Part shown: positions 36,627-46,041 of the stretch, piece by piece
Layout: every line of letters begins with the position of its first letter
Numbering within the stretch: the stretch's first letter is position 1
Assembly: GCA_028874215.1 (NCBI GenBank)
Contig: JAPPLF010000025.1
Span: forward strand, 42,262 to 106,261
Direction of reading: 5' to 3'
Source: Acidobacteriota bacterium
GTDB taxonomy: Bacteria; Acidobacteriota; UBA6911; RPQK01; JAJDTT01
DNA length: 64,000 nucleotides
Position numbers and translations under genes: made by a program
Notes under the pieces: generated by a model
The model's input: only the letters and a program-made list of their open reading frames with translations
The model's database searches: none
Told to the model about the DNA's origin: nothing

Positions 36627-36852
36627 TCCTCGGAAATATCGGGAAATCGTAAAGCGTCTAAGAAAATTCGATCCGAGATTTGAGTTTTGGGATGAAAGGG
36701 GCAAAGGCAGCCACCGCGTGATCTACCACCCAAATATCAATGGAGCATCGAGGTCCTATCCGGTCAAGTGTCATGGCATGAATACCGAAATTTCTGGCCC
36801 GGTAATCGCCGATATATCCAGGCGGTTCAATTTGCCAAGGGGTGTTCTCTAG
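36619..36852 (+). CDS. hicA: HicA-like mRNA interferase toxin
   Basis: A 77-residue dsRNA-binding-fold toxin. REIVKRLRKFDPRFEFWDER then GKGSHRVIYHP contains the conserved G-S-H with the catalytic histidine. Order is antitoxin first, the reverse of many hicAB loci. The 8-base overlap with hicB gives translational coupling. Confidence 0.8.
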   Translation: MPSPRKYREIVKRLRKFDPRFEFWDERGKGSHRVIYHPNINGASRSYPVKCHGMNTEISGPVIADISRRFNLPRGVL

Positions 36853-36988
36853 TCTGCCAGATCCTCTTACGGTAGCCGCTTCAAATCCTTCTAACGCACC
36901 ACCGTTCCCCTCTGACCCAGCGTGTCCAGCTCTCGGACTTTTTGACGACCGGAAAACTCATTGACATAGCGTCGCAGGCGCGTGCCGC

Positions 36989-38674
36989 TCACGTCTTGAT
37001 GTGCTGGGCTTGACTGGACGTCAAGACCTGCAGATTGCGCCAACGAGCCGTGACACCTTGTCCGAAGAGGGAGTGCCGGTATTGGGAATCGAGTCCCGGC
37101 ACAACGCCTCCCCTCCCGTCGGGACGATCGTCCAGCAAGGTGAAGATGGCCATGAGGACCCGGAACCGGGCGGGTAGAACGATGGGAGCCGAGGGCTCGT
37201 CGATAGTGGCGACCCATTGGACTTCGCGAACGATCCGGCCGTCCACCAGCCATTGGGCGTGGTCGGGAGCCGCTTCCAACCAGCCGTCCTCTCCCGGCTG
37301 ATAACGAATTTCGTAGCGGTGCCACGAACCGGGCTCAATCGTCAGATCGGTCAGCAGCGGATCGATCATGGGCAGAGTCGAGTCTTCGCCCGTGGGTGAT
37401 TTCACCTGGAAATGTTCGCGCAACGCCATAATGCGGTGATTTGATACCCCGAAATTCAAAATCACTCCGGTGGTGTTGTCGATCAGGGCGATGGCCCCGT
37501 TTCCCAACCTGGGATCATCCGGATCCGCTCCGAAAGGATTGGCTTCGGTCCCGTTCACCTCAACGCAGAGGTCTACGGAAACGGAAAGGCCCTCGCCCGT
37601 GGGATAGCGCCGATCGCTCACGAACATGGCTTTCACGTGGTCGAGGGGATTGTCGAACCCAAGCGTAAAGGTGGGGATCTCGATCTTCAGCTCGGGCGTT
37701 TCCGAGGTCGGCAGGGTCACGGTGGCTGTCGGATCGAGCATCTGGTGGCCGTTCACTTGGGGAATGCTCCAGCCTCGGCCGATCAGAGGGGAGCCGGTCG
37801 ACCAATCCGTAAAATCACGGCCTTCCCCTTCCATCATGTAGGGAGGCTGCGGGAGTGCCCGCCAGACATCGACCGTCTTGGGTTCGTTGGTCCAATTCAG
37901 GGGCCGGTAGGTTTCGTCATCCCAGATCTGGTCCACCTCCAAGGTCAGTTCGATCACGTTTCCGGCGGGGTCGGGGATGTAAATGAAGATGTTGTGCCCG
38001 GGACCGTGGCGGCCGGGGCCGTAGATGATGGGAACGTCATTCTTCCAAAGATGATCACAGAACTTTTTCAGTTCGCTCCAGTCGGCCAGGTCATAGGCAT
38101 AGTGGTTTACCTTGGTCCGGCCGGTTTGGAGGAAGGCGACGCCGTGGTGCTGCTGGTTGCACCGCATCCAGATGGCTGAGTCGTCTACGGTGTCCGAAAC
38201 GCGGAATCCGAGGACATCCGTATAAAACGCGGCGCAGCGCGGAAGGTTGGCGGTCATGAACGTGATGTGGCCGAACCCGACCGGCCGGACTTCACGCGGC
38301 TCCAACGGTTGATCCAGGGTGTGCATTCCTGCATAAAGCTCCACCCTGTTTCCGTCGGGATCGCGAAAACAAAGGCCGGATCCATGACCCGGTTCGGGGT
38401 AGTCCCGGGGCTCGGGCCGGAAACCTTGTGCCGCCAGCTCGTGCTCGGCCTGCTCCAAAGCCTGCTCATCCAACACTTCCAATCCGAGGTGATGCAGAGC
38501 CCGTTCGCCAGGGTAAATGGACAGGCAGTGGTGGTTGCGGTTGCAGCGCAGGAACGCGGCGCCGTTGTCGCGGCCGCTCGTCTCGAGCCCGACGATTTTC
38601 TCGTAGAATTCGACGGTCTCCTCCAGGTTGGGGACGCTGATGCCAACGTGGGTGAAGTTTCGCACCCGAATCAT
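36989..38674 (-). CDS. extradiol-dioxygenase-like VOC protein with extra C-terminal domain
   Basis: A 561-residue protein. Residues 5-115 and 133-245 are two VOC (glyoxalase/extradiol dioxygenase) modules; His136 (FGHITF), His191 (VNHYAY) and Glu242 (NVIELTLE) match the 2-His-1-carboxylate iron site of catechol-2,3-dioxygenases. Residues 290-561 are an added beta-rich domain (for example DFTDWSTGSPLIGRGWSIP and SWHRYEIRYQPGEDGWLEA), which resembles lectin/jelly-roll-like DUF6081-type domains. Together they suggest an aromatic ring-cleaving enzyme with a substrate-binding domain. Its start overlaps the end of the isomerase gene by ATGA. Confidence 0.85.
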   Translation of the reverse strand: MIRVRNFTHVGISVPNLEETVEFYEKIVGLETSGRDNGAAFLRCNRNHHCLSIYPGERALHHLGLEVLDEQALEQAEHELAAQGFRPEPRDYPEPGHGSGLCFRDPDGNRVELYAGMHTLDQPLEPREVRPVGFGHITFMTANLPRCAAFYTDVLGFRVSDTVDDSAIWMRCNQQHHGVAFLQTGRTKVNHYAYDLADWSELKKFCDHLWKNDVPIIYGPGRHGPGHNIFIYIPDPAGNVIELTLEVDQIWDDETYRPLNWTNEPKTVDVWRALPQPPYMMEGEGRDFTDWSTGSPLIGRGWSIPQVNGHQMLDPTATVTLPTSETPELKIEIPTFTLGFDNPLDHVKAMFVSDRRYPTGEGLSVSVDLCVEVNGTEANPFGADPDDPRLGNGAIALIDNTTGVILNFGVSNHRIMALREHFQVKSPTGEDSTLPMIDPLLTDLTIEPGSWHRYEIRYQPGEDGWLEAAPDHAQWLVDGRIVREVQWVATIDEPSAPIVLPARFRVLMAIFTLLDDRPDGRGGVVPGLDSQYRHSLFGQGVTARWRNLQVLTSSQAQHIKT

Positions 38675-39564
38675 GACGCGTTCCTCACCTGCTCGATGGC
38701 CGCTGCCAGATTCTGCTTCGATCTTCGCGTTCCTTCGGCAAGGTTTTCCAACGTACTGGCTTCTTTTCGCTCGTACTCGATGGCCCAGATTCCGTCGAAG
38801 GAGTCCAAGAGCGTGCCTATGATGGGAGACCAGTCGATCTCACCCTCTCCGAAGGCCCGGTATTCAACGCCCCTGGGTTTGTCAGGCGCTTGGGCGACGT
38901 CTTTCCAGTGGGTGTAGACGACTCGATCCTGTACCGCCAACAACGCCTGGTAAGGATCTTCTCCCCCAAAGGCGTAGTTGGCGGGGTCAAAGGTCACTCC
39001 GATTTCCCGATGGGGGACCATGTCCAGGAGCTTCTTGAGGCCGGCGCCGGTGGCCGAGGTGCCGCCATGGTTTTCGATTCCCACGCGGATTCCCTTGCCC
39101 TTCAAATAATCGCCTAATTTGTTGAAGGCGATGGCCAGGGTCTCGTAAAGCGCGTCGGTCACCCGGTCCGGTGTCAGGACGTAGTGCTTGGAGTGGGTGA
39201 AATCGTGTTCCGTGAAGACTCGAATCACTTGCGCGCCCAGGACCTCTGCAATGTCGACCGCCTTCATGATCTCGGCGGAGCGATCCTCGGCGACCTCACC
39301 TGCGAGGCCGACCACGGCCCCGCTTCCGATGGCAGTCACTTGAACGCCGGCCGCCGTTGCCAGTTCCTTCACCCGGTCGAGTTCCCGGGCGGTGGCGTCC
39401 AGCGAAACCCGGTTCTTGGCTTCGCCTTCCTCGAACCATCCGGCGTCGATTTCGACCGCCGGCGTGCCGATCCTGTGACAAGCCTCGAAAAATTCCGGAA
39501 AGCCGTACTCCCGGAAGCCGTAGGCTGCGTTCCCGAATCGAATCGGAGGTGTTGCATCTGTCAT
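38671..39564 (-). CDS. sugar phosphate isomerase/epimerase (TIM barrel)
   Basis: A 297-residue xylose-isomerase-like TIM barrel: VEIDAGWFEEGEAKN, IRVFTEHDFTHS, VGIENHGGTSATGAG (metal-binding Glu-Asn-His), VTFDPANYAFGGEDPYQALLAV and the C-terminal WAIEYERKEA Glu. CAGGAG lies 8 bases before the ATG. It probably works on a sugar or cyclitol intermediate. Coupled to the VOC gene by ATGA overlap, so both act in the same pathway. Confidence 0.88.
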   Translation of the reverse strand: MTDATPPIRFGNAAYGFREYGFPEFFEACHRIGTPAVEIDAGWFEEGEAKNRVSLDATARELDRVKELATAAGVQVTAIGSGAVVGLAGEVAEDRSAEIMKAVDIAEVLGAQVIRVFTEHDFTHSKHYVLTPDRVTDALYETLAIAFNKLGDYLKGKGIRVGIENHGGTSATGAGLKKLLDMVPHREIGVTFDPANYAFGGEDPYQALLAVQDRVVYTHWKDVAQAPDKPRGVEYRAFGEGEIDWSPIIGTLLDSFDGIWAIEYERKEASTLENLAEGTRRSKQNLAAAIEQVRNAS

Positions 39565-39672
39565 CGCCGAATCTCCTGGAAATGAGAATCTATTTCACTT
39601 GAGGATACAACAGTTTAGAGGCCACGCCAGCGCAGTCCTTCGTCAGCGCGGCGAACCGGCCAGATCCAGACT

Positions 39673-41652
39673 CTAAACCTGATGAACATAACGGGAAATC
39701 CTCTTCATCGGGGCTTTGTCACCTTTGTAGAACTCCCTCAAATAGAGCGGATACCCTCTCCTGACGGGAATCTTGGCGCCATCGTCCGAGGCCATCAGTT
39801 TCCAGGCGAATTTGTCCGGCCGCGGCGAAATGTCAACCAAGGTATTTCCTTTGAATTGGCAGGTGTATTGAATCTCGTAGGTGGGCGCGGTGTGGTATTC
39901 CGTGGTCGCCACCATGGGAAACGTCAGGGTCACTTCATCACCAGGGCGCAATCGATCCACCAGGACATTGTTGCCCGACCATGCCGGCGAGATGCTTTTC
40001 TGATTGACCCGGCACTGTACCGCTCTCGTGTCCGCCCAGGCGGGAATGCGCACACTCAGCTTCGTTGCGGTCTTGATCTTGAATCCCACCTTGCCCTCGT
40101 AGGGCAGGTAACTGGCGATATCGACCCAGGGCGACGCCCGGTTCAAGAGCAGGTTCACCTGGGCCAGACCCTGATTGTATTGGACGATGGAATTCCAGGC
40201 TTCGTAAAGCCCCACCGGGGCGTTGGCATTGCAGCACATCGTCCACCAGGCATGCAGCAGGGTGGGATCGGAGACGGAAGCAAACCCGCCCAGTCCTCTC
40301 TCGATGACTCGCTCGTCCGACTCGATTTCACGATTGAGGGGATGCTCGACGGCGGTCTCAATGATTTTTTCGATCAGGTCGCGACGCAACATCTGACTCT
40401 CGACCAGGTGATTTCGCACGTATTGGTCGACATCGTCCCAGTAATCGCCGATCCCGGCCTGGCTGAGCCGGCAGGCGATATAGACCATGTCTCCGATCGA
40501 GCAGGTCTCGCACACTTGAGCCGACCCCCCGTAGGCCCGCCGGTTGGCCTGTTGGATCTTCTCCAGAGGGCCTAGAACCGCGGGGAAAAACCCGATGCGG
40601 CCGATCCCGGTATTCCGGGTGTATTCATAGAAATGGCGTACGAATTGCTTGGCCGGGTAATCGTTGGCGATGATGGCGTAGTCCACCATTCCCATCACAC
40701 CGGTGGTCCGAGTGTGGAAGTGGCCTTCCCAGTGGGCGTGCTCCGGCCCCGCAATCATGGTCGGTCCGTCGGAAGATCCCCACATGGTGGGCTTGAGCAT
40801 GAAGCGCGCCGTTTTCCGGGCCAGCTCGAGCGCCTCCTCGTCTCCGCTCAGACCAGCCCAGAGGGAAAGCGCGCGCAGCGGATTGCCGATGACCTGAAAA
40901 TTGATCTTGTCCGGCTCCTCGACCGCCGGACCGGAGCCGCCTTTCCCGCTCGGCTTTTTCCCTTCACCCATGGCTGTCAGATCTTCGAATTCCTCCGCCA
41001 TCGCCGCTCGAACCAGGAAGGTCGGCTTGTTGTTGGTGAACCAGGCGCGCCGGCCGTTCTGCCGCGCCACCTTCTTCAGCCCCCCGGCCAAATGCTTCAC
41101 GGCCTTGAGCCACTTCGGGTCGTTGTCAAACTCGTGCCACGCCATCAAGGCGACCATGAGCCGGGAATGGGGGAAGGGCCAGTAAACGTCTTCGCCGTAG
41201 TTGGGAAAACCCTCCCGCGAGGGCCTTCCGGCATAACGGAGCCACCAGAGACCGTTCTCGTCGATATCCGTCAGCAAGGCATCGACCATCCGGCTGTCAT
41301 AATCGGCGTGGAGCGTGCTGCCGCTCATCTTGCGCATCAGCGGCAGGACATGGATCGCCTTGGGCAGACACGGACCTCCGGTGTTGTGGGTGAAATGAGG
41401 CGGGTTGGTGTCAAAGTGCAGGCACTGGAAGGTCTCGCAGTTCTGCTGGAGGTCGACGGCTCCGGTCAAGGAGTTGACCGAGAGCCTGGCCCGGTCGGCT
41501 AGGTCCAGCGTGTCGGGCACTTCGGCCTCATAGGTGGAGGCTGTCGGCGGCGCGCTTTCCTTCGGCCCCCTTGAACAGCTCACCAATGCGCCGGCGCCGG
41601 CGGCAGTGGCCGCACCCAGTTTGACAAAGTCCCGCCGGTCGAGTTCAGCCAT
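39673..41652 (-). CDS. GH127-type beta-L-arabinofuranosidase-like hydrolase, Tat lipoprotein
   Basis: A 659-residue protein. The N-terminus has RRDFVKLG (Tat) followed by a lipobox (GALVSC), so it is exported folded and lipid-anchored. GH127 zinc/nucleophile residues are visible: Glu382-Thr-Cys384 (QVCETCSIGD) and the Cys473-Cys474 pair (MCCNANAP), as in HypBA1, where Cys417 is the nucleophile. The all-helical barrel continues to about 520 and a beta-sandwich ends the protein. It likely removes beta-L-arabinofuranose or a similar sugar. Confidence 0.88.
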   Translation of the reverse strand: MAELDRRDFVKLGAATAAGAGALVSCSRGPKESAPPTASTYEAEVPDTLDLADRARLSVNSLTGAVDLQQNCETFQCLHFDTNPPHFTHNTGGPCLPKAIHVLPLMRKMSGSTLHADYDSRMVDALLTDIDENGLWWLRYAGRPSREGFPNYGEDVYWPFPHSRLMVALMAWHEFDNDPKWLKAVKHLAGGLKKVARQNGRRAWFTNNKPTFLVRAAMAEEFEDLTAMGEGKKPSGKGGSGPAVEEPDKINFQVIGNPLRALSLWAGLSGDEEALELARKTARFMLKPTMWGSSDGPTMIAGPEHAHWEGHFHTRTTGVMGMVDYAIIANDYPAKQFVRHFYEYTRNTGIGRIGFFPAVLGPLEKIQQANRRAYGGSAQVCETCSIGDMVYIACRLSQAGIGDYWDDVDQYVRNHLVESQMLRRDLIEKIIETAVEHPLNREIESDERVIERGLGGFASVSDPTLLHAWWTMCCNANAPVGLYEAWNSIVQYNQGLAQVNLLLNRASPWVDIASYLPYEGKVGFKIKTATKLSVRIPAWADTRAVQCRVNQKSISPAWSGNNVLVDRLRPGDEVTLTFPMVATTEYHTAPTYEIQYTCQFKGNTLVDISPRPDKFAWKLMASDDGAKIPVRRGYPLYLREFYKGDKAPMKRISRYVHQV

Positions 41653-41717
41653 GTTGTCTCCCTTTGTTTCCGGCCTAGGTTATTCGGAAGATCCAGGTAA
41701 CCAATCGTCGGTTCAGC

Positions 41718-42821
41718 TCACATCAGCACCACGGTTCGAGCCACTTCGCCCCTCTCCAGTGCGGCGTAAGCCTCGTTGATCTGATCGAAAGAGAAGGTGC
41801 GGGTGACGAGTTCGTCGAGTTTGAGTTTCCCGGCCCGGTAGAGATTCATCAACTTGGGGATGTCGATTCGAGGCCGGCTCGATCCATAGACCGATCCCTT
41901 GAGGACTTTTTCCTCAAAGATGAGGGGCATGATCGGCACCGACACTTCGGTTTCCAGAGGGGTGACTCCCAGGACAATGGCCTCACCGCGTTTGGCCAAG
42001 CTGTCGAAGGCCTGCCGCACTGTCTTGGGCAGCCCGATGACCTCGAAGGCATAGTCCACCCCTCGCTGTTCGGTCAACGACCGGACCTGTTCCACCGGAT
42101 CGTCCGATGACGCATTGACCGTGTGCGTGGCTCCGAATTGCCGCGCCATTTCGAGCTTGTTGTCCAAGAGGTCGACCGCGATGATCTTTTCGGCGCCTGC
42201 CAAGGCGGCTCCCTGGATCACGTTCAAGCCGACGCCTCCACTGCCGAAAACCGCGACCTGACTGCCCGGCGTCACTCGGGCGGCATTCATCACCGCTCCG
42301 ATTCCGGTAATCACTGCACAGCCCAGTAACGCCGCCTGCTGGAGAGGGATGTCTTTGGGAACCTTCACCAGCGCTTTTTCCAGAATCACGGTGTATTCGG
42401 AGAAAGTCGAAACTCCCAGAAAGTGCTTGATCTCGGACCCGTCGAGGGAAAAACGGCTGCTGCCGTCCAAAAGCCGCCCCGTGGACCGGATCTTCATTCC
42501 CACCGCGCAGAGCGCCGGCCGGGCCAACGTGCAGTATTCGCATTCGCCGCAACTGAGTCGCCAAAGGGGGATGACGTTGTCCCCAGGCCGGACGGAGGTC
42601 ACTCCCGAACCTGTTTCGACCACGGTCCCGGCGCCCTCATGACCCAGGATCGACGGGGTCGGGGCGTTCAAGTGTCCCGTCATCACATGGAGATCACTGT
42701 GGCAAATGCCGCCGACCGCCATTCGCACCAGAACTTCGCCGGCCCGGGGTTTGGCCACGTCAACTTCTCGAATATCGAGCCGTTGGCCCACATCAAAGAG
42801 GATTGCCGCCTTCGCTTTCAT
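41718..42821 (-). CDS. zinc-dependent alcohol dehydrogenase (MDR family)
   Basis: A 367-residue medium-chain dehydrogenase. Catalytic zinc ligands sit in GGICHSDLHV and LGHEGAG; the structural zinc set is CGECEYCTLARPALC; GSGGVG is the nucleotide motif and AVDLLD the strand-2 acidic residue that favours NAD. AAGGAG lies 11 bases before the ATG. It probably oxidises an alcohol or aldehyde adduct in the same catabolic block; the two SDRs follow on the same strand upstream. Confidence 0.93.
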   Translation of the reverse strand: MKAKAAILFDVGQRLDIREVDVAKPRAGEVLVRMAVGGICHSDLHVMTGHLNAPTPSILGHEGAGTVVETGSGVTSVRPGDNVIPLWRLSCGECEYCTLARPALCAVGMKIRSTGRLLDGSSRFSLDGSEIKHFLGVSTFSEYTVILEKALVKVPKDIPLQQAALLGCAVITGIGAVMNAARVTPGSQVAVFGSGGVGLNVIQGAALAGAEKIIAVDLLDNKLEMARQFGATHTVNASSDDPVEQVRSLTEQRGVDYAFEVIGLPKTVRQAFDSLAKRGEAIVLGVTPLETEVSVPIMPLIFEEKVLKGSVYGSSRPRIDIPKLMNLYRAGKLKLDELVTRTFSFDQINEAYAALERGEVARTVVLM

Positions 42822-42856
42822 AATTGGGAAAACTCCTTACCGCACTCCAGACATGG

Positions 42857-43603
42857 CTACACGAGGGTGGCTCCGCCGTTGACCACCAGCGTATGGCCCG
42901 TGATGAAATCGTTGACCACCAGACCCAAAATGGCTTCGGCGATGTCGTTTGGGCGGGCGAGCCGTTGGAGAGGATTTTTCCTCCGGGCAGCGTCCGCAAG
43001 TGGCCTGATCTTATCGATCCAGCGAGTTTCGACGACTCCGGGCGCCACCGCGTTCACGCGAATTTCCGGAGCCTGGCTGATGGCCAACGCCAGAGTCATA
43101 TTAATGATTGCCGCTTTGGAAGCAGTATACGCAATCGAACTTCCTCTTCCGGTGAAGGCCGAATCGGAGGACACGTTGACGATGTGCCCGCCGTCATGAA
43201 GTCTCATGGCAGCGATCGCTGCTCGTGAACAGAAGAATGTGCCCTTGACGTTCACGTCGAAGATCTTGTCCCAGAGCTCTTCGGTCATTCCTTCGAGATC
43301 TCTTGGGAGGACAAACCTTGTCGTCGCCGCGTTGTTGACGAGGATATCCAACCTCCCCAGGGTCTTCACGACTTTCCCGATCATCAGCCTTACGGCGTCG
43401 TCGTTTGAGATGTCCGCACAGACAGCAATTGCTTGCGAGCCGAGTTGCCGTATTTCAGACACCGTGTCCTCCGCATCGGATCTGGAACGGGAGAAGTTCA
43501 CGGCAACATCCGCTCCCTCCCCGGCAAACAGGAGAGAGGTTGCCTTTCCGATCCCAGTGCCTCCTCCGGTGACTAAAGCAACTTTTCCCTCCAGCTTACC
43601 CAT
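42857..43603 (-). CDS. SDR-family oxidoreductase
   Basis: A 248-residue classical SDR: TGGGTGIG at 13-20, NNAAT motif, catalytic Ser in NVSSDSAFTG and YTASK (Tyr-x-x-x-Lys). NFSRSR at the end of strand 2 suggests NADP(H) use. It resembles FabG/glucose-1-dehydrogenase-type enzymes. The dehydrogenase downstream on the same strand starts 35 bases on. Confidence 0.92.
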   Translation of the reverse strand: MGKLEGKVALVTGGGTGIGKATSLLFAGEGADVAVNFSRSRSDAEDTVSEIRQLGSQAIAVCADISNDDAVRLMIGKVVKTLGRLDILVNNAATTRFVLPRDLEGMTEELWDKIFDVNVKGTFFCSRAAIAAMRLHDGGHIVNVSSDSAFTGRGSSIAYTASKAAIINMTLALAISQAPEIRVNAVAPGVVETRWIDKIRPLADAARRKNPLQRLARPNDIAEAILGLVVNDFITGHTLVVNGGATLV

Positions 43604-43705
43604 CGCCTTGGCCCCTCCACTTGAACCGATGCCGCCGAAACCTCCCGATCCGATGGCTACTGTTGCCGTCAGCCCTAACCCGCTTGGTGCCTGACTGAAA
43701 CCTCA

Positions 43706-44485
43706 TCAGGATTTGAGTCTTGACCACAGCCACTCAGGCATCTCGATGATGGAACTCAAACCACCGTCCACCACCAGGTAGGCGCCCGTCATGTACGCAG
43801 ACATGTCGGATGCCAGAAACAGAGCGGCTTGAGCAATATCTTCCGGCCGGCCGTTCCGGCGCAGGGGACACATTTCTTTAATCTTCAAACGATCCGCCGG
43901 GGAGAGACCCTTCCACAATCCGGTCTCCACCGCGCCCGGCAATATTGCATTCACCCGGACCGAGGGCGCATAGTCCGCCGCCAAGGAACGGGTGAGAGCC
44001 AGCAAGCCCCCCTTGGAGGCTTGGTAGGCGGCATGGAGGGAGTAGCCCCGGATGGAATGGACCGAACCCGTAATGATGAAAGTGCCGCCACCCTGGGCCA
44101 CCATGGGGGGCAGGGCACAGCGGGCGATCATCCAGGTGGCTTTCAAACAGACATCGAGGGTGCGGTCCCAATCCGCCTCGCTCGTCTCTGAAGCCGTCCC
44201 CAGCACATAGGCGGCGGCGTTGCTGTGTACGATGTCCAGGCGGCCATATCGATCGAGAACCGATCCGACCATCGCCTCCACCGAGTCCATCCTTCCCACG
44301 TCTGCCTGGATAGAGAAGGCCTCGCCGGAATCTCCTCTTATGTTCCGGACCGTCTTTTCGGCTCCGGCGCCGTCGATGTCGGCGACGACCACTTTGGCGC
44401 CCTGGCTCGAGAACAATCCGGCAGTTGCCCGTCCGATTCCCGAGGCCGCGCCGGTGATCAAAGCGACTTTGTCCTGCAACATCAT
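43706..44485 (-). CDS. SDR-family oxidoreductase
   Basis: A 259-residue classical SDR: TGAASGIG at 12-19, D38 in VVADIDG (NAD preference), HSNAAAY in the NAG position, ITGSVHSI with the catalytic Ser, and YQASK. The C-terminus (FLASDMSAYMTGAYLVVDGG) is typical. Two adjacent ATG codons at 44485 and 44482 could both be used. The divergent Ldh2 gene begins 190 bases away. Confidence 0.92.
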   Translation of the reverse strand: MMLQDKVALITGAASGIGRATAGLFSSQGAKVVVADIDGAGAEKTVRNIRGDSGEAFSIQADVGRMDSVEAMVGSVLDRYGRLDIVHSNAAAYVLGTASETSEADWDRTLDVCLKATWMIARCALPPMVAQGGGTFIITGSVHSIRGYSLHAAYQASKGGLLALTRSLAADYAPSVRVNAILPGAVETGLWKGLSPADRLKIKEMCPLRRNGRPEDIAQAALFLASDMSAYMTGAYLVVDGGLSSIIEMPEWLWSRLKS

Positions 44486-44675
44486 GGGCGTCCTTCTCCT
44501 AATCCCAAAGCGTCGATTCCTGACGGAAGGCGAAGTCCGGAGGCCGGTTTGCCTTAGCTGAATCCAGGGGCTCTACTGGCGCGGCAATGGTTTTCTTTTC
44601 ACATTCCGACTTGCTTTCAGGCTGGTCCGATCCTGCTCGGAATTGTACTGTCGTTAATCATGGAGGCGCAAAAGA

Positions 44676-45722
44676 ATGAAAAGGAACGCTGAGGAACTCG
44701 AGCAACTGGCGATGGAAATGCTGGTGGCGGTCAAGGCCGATGAGGCCAACGCCGCCGTGGTGGCCAAACACCTGGTGTCGGCCAACCTGAGTGGCGTCGA
44801 CACGCATGGGGTCTGGCAACTTCCGGGTTACATCGCCGCCATACATGCGGGAGAGTTGGTTCCGGCAGCCCGGCCTGAGATCGTGAGGGAAACGAGCACC
44901 AGCGCTCTGGTCAGGGGCAATTGGACCTTTGGACAGGTGGTGGCGAAATTCGCCATGGAGAAAGCCATCGCCAAAGCGGCAAAGCACGACGTGTCCGTGG
45001 TCGGTCTAGTGGAAAGCCATCATATCGGCCGTCTGGGGGAGTACGCGGAAGCGGCAGCCGCTGAAGGAATGATCGCGATGGTTTGGGGGGGCGGGTTCGG
45101 CGAAAAAAGGCCAAGAGTGGTGCCTCACGGAGGCCGCGGCGCCGTACTGGGAACCAACCCCTTGGCCATGGGTCTTCCCGCCGGGAGGGAGCCCCGAATG
45201 CTGTTCGATTTCGCCACCGCCGCCTCGTCGGGAGTCAAGATCGTCAACGCCCAGCGGACCGGGCAGGAAGTCCCCGACGGTTGGATCGTCGATAAAGAGG
45301 GGAATCCCACCAACAACGTGGATGATCTGTTGGAAGGAGGGGGGCAAATACCCTTTGGGGAGCACAAGGGATACGCGCTGGCGGTGACGGCTGAATGGCT
45401 GGGCCGGGTCTTCACCGGATCCGCCCAATTTGCCCAGGCCAATCGCGGGGGGCTCTATTTCAGTCATTCCGGCGCGGCCATGATGGTCTTCAGAGCCGAC
45501 CTGTTTCAGCCGTTTGCCGACTATGCGAAAAGGGCCGACCGGCTCCGCAAACGGATCCAAGCTGTCCCTCCGGCCGCGGGTGTCGAGGAAGTTCTGATCC
45601 CCGGCGATCCCGAACTCCAGGCCAGGGCCGTCCGGCAGCAAGAGGGAATTCCGATCCCGGATATGCTCTGGAGCGAGTTGGTCGACCTGGCAGCCTCGCT
45701 GGGTGTTTCGGTCCCCGAGTAA
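44676..45722 (+). CDS. Ldh2-family NAD(P)-dependent dehydrogenase
   Basis: A 348-residue member of the malate/L-lactate/ureidoglycolate/sulfolactate dehydrogenase family (Ldh_2), which is unrelated to classical LDH. Markers: VDTHGVWQLPGYI, LVESHHIGRLGEYAEAAA (catalytic His region), GTNPLAMGLPAG and MLFDFATAASSGVKI. It likely interconverts a 2-hydroxy acid and its keto acid. The divergent SDR gene shares the upstream region. Confidence 0.92.
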   Translation: MKRNAEELEQLAMEMLVAVKADEANAAVVAKHLVSANLSGVDTHGVWQLPGYIAAIHAGELVPAARPEIVRETSTSALVRGNWTFGQVVAKFAMEKAIAKAAKHDVSVVGLVESHHIGRLGEYAEAAAAEGMIAMVWGGGFGEKRPRVVPHGGRGAVLGTNPLAMGLPAGREPRMLFDFATAASSGVKIVNAQRTGQEVPDGWIVDKEGNPTNNVDDLLEGGGQIPFGEHKGYALAVTAEWLGRVFTGSAQFAQANRGGLYFSHSGAAMMVFRADLFQPFADYAKRADRLRKRIQAVPPAAGVEEVLIPGDPELQARAVRQQEGIPIPDMLWSELVDLAASLGVSVPE

Positions 45723-46041
45723 GAGGAGGATGCGCCGCTAGGACACAAAGACGGGCGAGTGAGCCGCCCATGACCCACCGCCCGAGCGCGGGCATCAAGG
45801 GGTGATCGAATGGGGGCGAAGCCACCCCTCGCCGGGCCCGATGTAAAGCATGGGGTAGGCGGAATTCACTACGCGCGAATCACGGCAAGAAATCTCCTAA
45901 GTTCAACTGGACCTGCACGATCTACCCAATCTTGCCATTGAAGCGGGTCTGATTCCGGCATCTCGAATCGGCCGGAATGCGGTATGGAACGGCGTGAATT
46001 CGGGGGGATCAGATGAAGGGCATGGAATAGCGTACACGCGC
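45723..46041. other. 319-base region between the Ldh2 gene and the defence operon
   Basis: No gene found. A 69-codon minus-strand frame at 45869-46078 overlaps the helicase end and shows no recognisable sequence. Short GC-rich hairpins (GGGCG-agtgagc-CGCCC near 45763, and a longer imperfect one near 45810) probably mark transcription ends of the two convergent units. Confidence 0.5.
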
